From positions 1 through 9,912 of the forward strand of contig JBFHES010000181.1 of the NCBI GenBank assembly GCA_041584015.1: a stretch of 9,912 nucleotides of DNA. Reading direction: 5' to 3'. This document shows positions 5,782 through 9,912 of the stretch, in pieces. The notes beneath the pieces were generated by a model. It made no database searches. It worked only from the letters and a program-made list of their open reading frames with translations, and was not told the DNA's origin. The stretch is from JBFHES01 sp041584015 (GTDB taxonomy: Bacteria; Bacteroidota; Bacteroidia; Bacteroidales; M50B96). Position 1 is the first letter of the stretch. Every line of letters begins with the position of its first letter. The translations under genes and the position numbers were made by a program.

Positions 5782-5785
5782 CAAC

Positions 5786-8700
5786 ATGAAAAAAATATTA
5801 GGATTGGATTTAGGGACCACATCTATAGGTTGGGCTTTTGTGAATGAAGCTGAGAATAATTCTGAAGAATCAAAAATCGTACGACTGGGAGTTCGTATAA
5901 TTCCATTATCTACAGATGAAGAAACAGACTTTCAAAAGGGAAAAGCAGCGACAATTAATGCGGATAGAACGCTTAAACGCGGTGCGAGAAGAAACTTGGA
6001 TCGATATCAGCAACGACGAATGGCGCTTATTGAAATCCTTCGTTCTGTTGGCTTTATAAATGATAAAACATTATTGAGTGAGGACGGAAAAGAAACTACA
6101 TTTTCGACCTATCAACTGAGAGCAAAAGCAGTTCATGAAAAACTATCTAAATCGGAATTGGCGAAGGTATTATTGATGATCAATAAAAAGAGAGGTTATA
6201 AAAGTGGACGAAAAGTTAGTTCAGATGATGAAGGTGTTGCCATTGATGGAATGAAGGTTGCCCTTGAATTAGCTGACAATGGCCTTACCCCTGGGCAGTA
6301 TATCTACAAATTGCTTAAAGAGGAAAAAAGATTAATTCCTGAATTTTATCCTTCCGATTTACAAATGGAATTTGATAAAGTATGGAATTGCCAAAAGCAG
6401 TTTTACAATGATCAGTTAGCCGAAGAGTTAAAGAACGACCTGAAGGGGAAAAATAAAACGCAAACCTGGGCAATTTGTAAAGAACCGTTTAAATTGATAG
6501 GGATTATACAGAAAGGAAAAGCAATAGATAAAAAAATAGAGCAGTATGCTTGGCGAGTAAAAGCAATCAGGGAACAAGTTCCTTTAGAACATTTGGCAAT
6601 CGTTTTACAAGAAATAAATAATCAAATAAACCAAACAAGTGGATACTTAGGTGAAATTAGTGATAGAAGTAAAGAGTTGCATTTTAACAACCAGACTGTG
6701 GGTGAAAATCTTTGTGAGCAATTAAAGAGAAATCCGCATGCCCGCCTAAAGGATCAGGTTTTTTATCGTCAGGATTATTTAGATGAGTTTGAATCTATTT
6801 GGAAAACTCAATCAAAGTTTTATCCGGAATTAACCGATGAGTTAAAAGCTGAAATGCGTGATGTCATAATTTTTTACCAACGACGACTAAAATCTCAGAA
6901 ACATTTGATTAGTAATTGTGAATTTGAACCTCAACACAAAGTCGTTCCGAAATCATCACCCTTGTTTCAGGAGTTTAAGATTTGGCAGGTGATTAATAAT
7001 CTCGAGTTAAAGAATGTTCAGACTAAAGCAATTGTTTGTAACAGGGACATTGACATTGAAACAAAGCATGTTCTTTTTAATGAGTTAAATATTCGTGAGA
7101 AGTTAACAATACCTGAGGTTTTAAAGATTCTTGTTGACAGTCCAAAGGAGTATAAGCTAAACTACAAGGATGACATTGAAGGTAATCGGACGAATGCGGT
7201 ATTGTATAAAGCGTATCAGGAGATTCTTTTTCTTGAGGGTGAGGAAAAAGACTTCAAAAAAATAAAGGCTGAAAAGGTCAACGACCTTGTTGTTTCAAAG
7301 TTTGCGGAGCTAGGTGTCGAACAAGAGATTCTGTTATTCAATAACGACTTGCCTGGAAATGAATTTGATAAACAACCACTAATGCAATTGTGGCATTTGC
7401 TTTACTCATTCGAAGGAGATGATTCCAGATCGGGTGATGAAAAACTGCTTGAGGCGCTTGTGAATAAGTTTGGGTTTCAGCCGGAGCATGCCAAGCTCAT
7501 CGCCAAAGTTAAACTTCAGTCTGATCATGGAAGCTTGTCGAGCAGAGCCATTCGGAAAATATTACCATACATGAAAGATGGCCATCCTTATGCATCCAAG
7601 GCATCTGATTCAAGTATGATTGGAGCTTGCGATCTGGCGGGTTATAATCATTCTTCCTCATTAACAAGAGAGCAGCTGGATAATAGGGAGCTTAAGGATG
7701 CCTTGGAATTATTGCCCAAAAACTCACTTCGAAATCCTGTTGTTGAAAAAATTCTAAATCAATTGGTGAATGTGGTAAATGCTATAATAAAGGATGAAGA
7801 TTTAGGTAAACCCGATGAAATAAGAATTGAACTGGCGCGTGAACTCAAGAAAAATGCAAAAGAACGTGGTGAGATGACAAAAAATATCAATGCGTCAAAT
7901 GCCAGACATGACAAAATTAGAGAATTGCTATCAAAGTTGCATCCTTTTAATGCAGGAGTGAGAATCACGAGAAATGATATTATAAAATATAAACTGTACG
8001 AGGAGTTAGCTCCTCTTGGCTATAAAACCATATACACTGACACCTACATACCACTTGAAAAACTATTCACTAAAGAATTTGACATAGAGCATATTCTTCC
8101 AAAAGCACTCTTGTTTGATGACTCATTTTCTAATAAAACATTGTCCACACGAGATTTTAACAGCAGAGAAAAAAGCAATAAAACAGGTGTGGATGCAATC
8201 ATCGAAAAATACGGCAAAGATTCAGATGGATATCGACGATACAATTCGAATATTGAAAAGCTTTTTAATAAGGGGAAAGGAGTAATCACGAAAGGCAAGT
8301 ACAATAAACTGCTAATGTCTGGCAATGAAATACCGGATGGTTTTATTGAACGGGATTTGCGAAATAGCCAGTATATCGCAAAAAAGGCTAAGCAAATGTT
8401 GGAGGAAGTTGTACGCACTGTTAACACAACTACCGGAACAATAACTAACCGTTTGCGTGAAGATTGGCAATTGGTGAATGTTATGCAAGAGCTGAACTGG
8501 GATAAATATCATGCGTTGGGACTCACAACGAAAGAGGTTAATAAAGACGGAAAGACAATACCAAAGATAATTGATTGGACCAAGCGAAATGATCATCGCC
8601 ATCATGCAATGGACGCATTGTCCGTGGCTTTTACATCGTACAGTCATGTTCAATATTTAAACAATTTGAATGCAAGAGCAAACAAGGATCATAAAGAATA

Positions 8701-9912
8701 TCCTTCTATTATAGGTATTGAGAATAAGTATATGTATCGGGATTCAAATGGGAAGTTGCTTTTTAAATCACCAATTCCAATAGTTCAGTTTCGACAGGAT
8801 GCCAAAGAGCACCTTGAGAATATTTTAATCTCATTTAAGGCCAAGAATAAGGTAGTAACCCGAAATAAAAATAGAACGAAGATTCAGGGTAAGGATCAAT
8901 TTATTATAAAAACAGAGCTTACACCACGTGGTCAGCTGCATAAGGAAACTGTTTATGGAAGGATTAATCAGTATATCACTAAGGAAGAAAAAGTGGGGCC
9001 TAAGTTCGATGCTGACAAGATTGGCTCGGTGGCGATTAAAAGGCATCGCGAAGCTTTGATGATTAGATTGGCAGAATTTGGTAATGATCCTAAGAAAGCA
9101 TTTGCAGGGAAGAATTCGCAAACAAAGAATCCAATCTATCTAGATGCAGAACAAACGGTTGAGCTTCCTGAGAAGGTTAAACTTGTTGGAACTGAGCATC
9201 AATATACAATCAGAAAAGCTATCGCGCCTGATCTAAAAGTTGATAAGGTGATCGACAAAGAGATTAGAGAAATACTGAAAGCTCGCTTGACAGAATTTGA
9301 CAATGATGCTAAATTAGCATTTACTAATCTTGATGAAAATCCTATTTGGTTTAACAAAGAAAAAGGAATTAGCATAAAGCGTGTCACTATTACTGGAGTA
9401 AGCAATGCTGAGCCGCTTCATGCCAAGAAAGACCATAATGGCAAATTATTGCTAAGCGATGGTGCAAAACAAGCCGTTGATTTTGTAAGTACAGGTAATA
9501 ATCATCATGTTGCAATTTATGAAGATGCCAAAGGAAACCTACAAGAACAAGTTGTTTCTTTTTATGAAGCCGTACATCGTGTGAATGCTGGCTTTCCAAT
9601 TATCGATAAGGAGTGCAATAAAGCTAATGGTTGGGAATTTCTTTTTACCATGAAACAAAATGAATATTTCATTTTCCCTGCAAAGGATTTCGATCCATCC
9701 GAAATAGATTTGATGAATTCAGAAAATGCGAAACTGATAAGTCGACATTTGTATCGGGTTCAGAAAATTGCAACAAAAGATTATTTCTTTAGGCATCATT
9801 TAGAAACTTCTGTGGAGAATTTGACGGAGTTAAAAGGGATTTCTTACAAACGATTAGGTCTTGTTGGTCTTAAAGGCATTATTAAAGTTCGTATTAATCA
9901 TCTAGGAAAAAT
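5786..9912 (+). CDS. cas9: Type II-C CRISPR-associated endonuclease Cas9 (3' end outside window)
   Basis: An uninterrupted frame of 1375 codons reaches the window edge; Bacteroidota Cas9 proteins of about 1400-1450 residues are usual, so few residues should be missing (it stops in GIIKVRINHLGKI, close to the family C-terminus). RNA-guided double-strand DNA nuclease. RuvC-I: ILGLDLGTTSIGWA with Asp8. Arginine-rich bridge helix about 61-78 (RTLKRGARRNLDRYQQRR). NKKRGYKSGRK at 133-143 is the conserved II-C segment. RuvC-II: IRIELAREL with Glu682. HNH: FDIEHILPKALLFDDS with His769 and, 23 residues on, Asn792 (equivalent to SpCas9 H840 and N863). RuvC-III: HHAMDAL with His940 and Asp943. All catalytic residues are present. 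The rest of the visible C-terminal part is the wedge and PAM-interacting region. In-frame TAA codons at 5765-5770 and the immediate RuvC-I motif fix the ATG. tracrRNA is divergent just upstream; cas1, cas2 and the array are expected downstream. Confidence 0.97.
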   Translation, partial: MKKILGLDLGTTSIGWAFVNEAENNSEESKIVRLGVRIIPLSTDEETDFQKGKAATINADRTLKRGARRNLDRYQQRRMALIEILRSVGFINDKTLLSEDGKETTFSTYQLRAKAVHEKLSKSELAKVLLMINKKRGYKSGRKVSSDDEGVAIDGMKVALELADNGLTPGQYIYKLLKEEKRLIPEFYPSDLQMEFDKVWNCQKQFYNDQLAEELKNDLKGKNKTQTWAICKEPFKLIGIIQKGKAIDKKIEQYAWRVKAIREQVPLEHLAIVLQEINNQINQTSGYLGEISDRSKELHFNNQTVGENLCEQLKRNPHARLKDQVFYRQDYLDEFESIWKTQSKFYPELTDELKAEMRDVIIFYQRRLKSQKHLISNCEFEPQHKVVPKSSPLFQEFKIWQVINNLELKNVQTKAIVCNRDIDIETKHVLFNELNIREKLTIPEVLKILVDSPKEYKLNYKDDIEGNRTNAVLYKAYQEILFLEGEEKDFKKIKAEKVNDLVVSKFAELGVEQEILLFNNDLPGNEFDKQPLMQLWHLLYSFEGDDSRSGDEKLLEALVNKFGFQPEHAKLIAKVKLQSDHGSLSSRAIRKILPYMKDGHPYASKASDSSMIGACDLAGYNHSSSLTREQLDNRELKDALELLPKNSLRNPVVEKILNQLVNVVNAIIKDEDLGKPDEIRIELARELKKNAKERGEMTKNINASNARHDKIRELLSKLHPFNAGVRITRNDIIKYKLYEELAPLGYKTIYTDTYIPLEKLFTKEFDIEHILPKALLFDDSFSNKTLSTRDFNSREKSNKTGVDAIIEKYGKDSDGYRRYNSNIEKLFNKGKGVITKGKYNKLLMSGNEIPDGFIERDLRNSQYIAKKAKQMLEEVVRTVNTTTGTITNRLREDWQLVNVMQELNWDKYHALGLTTKEVNKDGKTIPKIIDWTKRNDHRHHAMDALSVAFTSYSHVQYLNNLNARANKDHKEYPSIIGIENKYMYRDSNGKLLFKSPIPIVQFRQDAKEHLENILISFKAKNKVVTRNKNRTKIQGKDQFIIKTELTPRGQLHKETVYGRINQYITKEEKVGPKFDADKIGSVAIKRHREALMIRLAEFGNDPKKAFAGKNSQTKNPIYLDAEQTVELPEKVKLVGTEHQYTIRKAIAPDLKVDKVIDKEIREILKARLTEFDNDAKLAFTNLDENPIWFNKEKGISIKRVTITGVSNAEPLHAKKDHNGKLLLSDGAKQAVDFVSTGNNHHVAIYEDAKGNLQEQVVSFYEAVHRVNAGFPIIDKECNKANGWEFLFTMKQNEYFIFPAKDFDPSEIDLMNSENAKLISRHLYRVQKIATKDYFFRHHLETSVENLTELKGISYKRLGLVGLKGIIKVRINHLGK

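Noticed and set aside
5352..5785. CRISPR array upstream of cas9
   Set aside because: No direct repeats with regular spacing are present; the repeat-like sequence at 5727-5745 occurs as one clear copy and is better explained as the tracrRNA anti-repeat.
5352..5785. Remnant of a histidine kinase continuing the HAMP protein
   Set aside because: No frame in this stretch shows H-box or ATP-binding motifs, so a simple truncation by frameshift is not supported.
7759..9599. Several minus-strand open frames of 68-127 codons
   Set aside because: They lie inside the cas9 coding frame, overlap one another, and their translations show no domain; they are reverse-strand shadows of an AT-rich gene.
1..9912. 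tRNA, rRNA or insertion sequence
   Set aside because: No cloverleaf-like sequence, rRNA signature, transposase motif or terminal inverted repeats with target duplications were recognised.

Overview
The window looks like chromosomal DNA of a Bacteroidota bacterium. The supports are a lipoprotein GH92 glycosidase, a typical Bacteroidota dihydrolipoyl dehydrogenase, AT-rich start regions without clear Shine-Dalgarno sequences, several matches to the Bacteroidota promoter pattern (TTG, about 20 nt, TAnnTTTG), and a large type II-C Cas9 of the Bacteroidota kind. A marine or gut Bacteroidales relative is possible, but genus cannot be read from the sequence.

Layout, all protein genes on the + strand. 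Positions 2-73 are the last codons of a probable ROK-family sugar kinase or regulator. Positions 252-2510 are a secreted GH92 alpha-mannosidase lipoprotein, directly followed by a 56-bp degenerate heptamer repeat. Positions 2820-4208 are lpdA (E3), closed by a strong intrinsic terminator at 4243-4276. Positions 4418-4867 and 4893-5351 are a probable two-gene signalling operon: a SpoIIAA/STAS-like protein and a soluble HAMP plus coiled-coil protein with no output domain. Positions 5352-5785 lack a protein gene but hold a CRISPR RNA locus. From 5786 to the window end is cas9 (1375 codons visible, all nuclease residues present, C-terminus cut by the window edge).

The most interesting region is 5480-5790. 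On the minus strand it carries what I read as the tracrRNA of this Cas9: an anti-repeat, a conserved core hairpin, and a 9-bp terminator hairpin followed by a U-rich tail. Its candidate promoter sits between the RNA and the cas9 start codon. The best candidate promoter for cas9 lies upstream of the tracrRNA gene, so the cas9 mRNA leader would be antisense to the whole tracrRNA. No CRISPR array or cas1/cas2 is in the window. They would be expected beyond the right edge, and the anti-repeat predicts the first bases of the missing repeat.

The left half is housekeeping and carbohydrate metabolism, the middle is a small uncharacterised signalling pair, and the right is the start of a type II-C CRISPR-Cas locus inserted after it.
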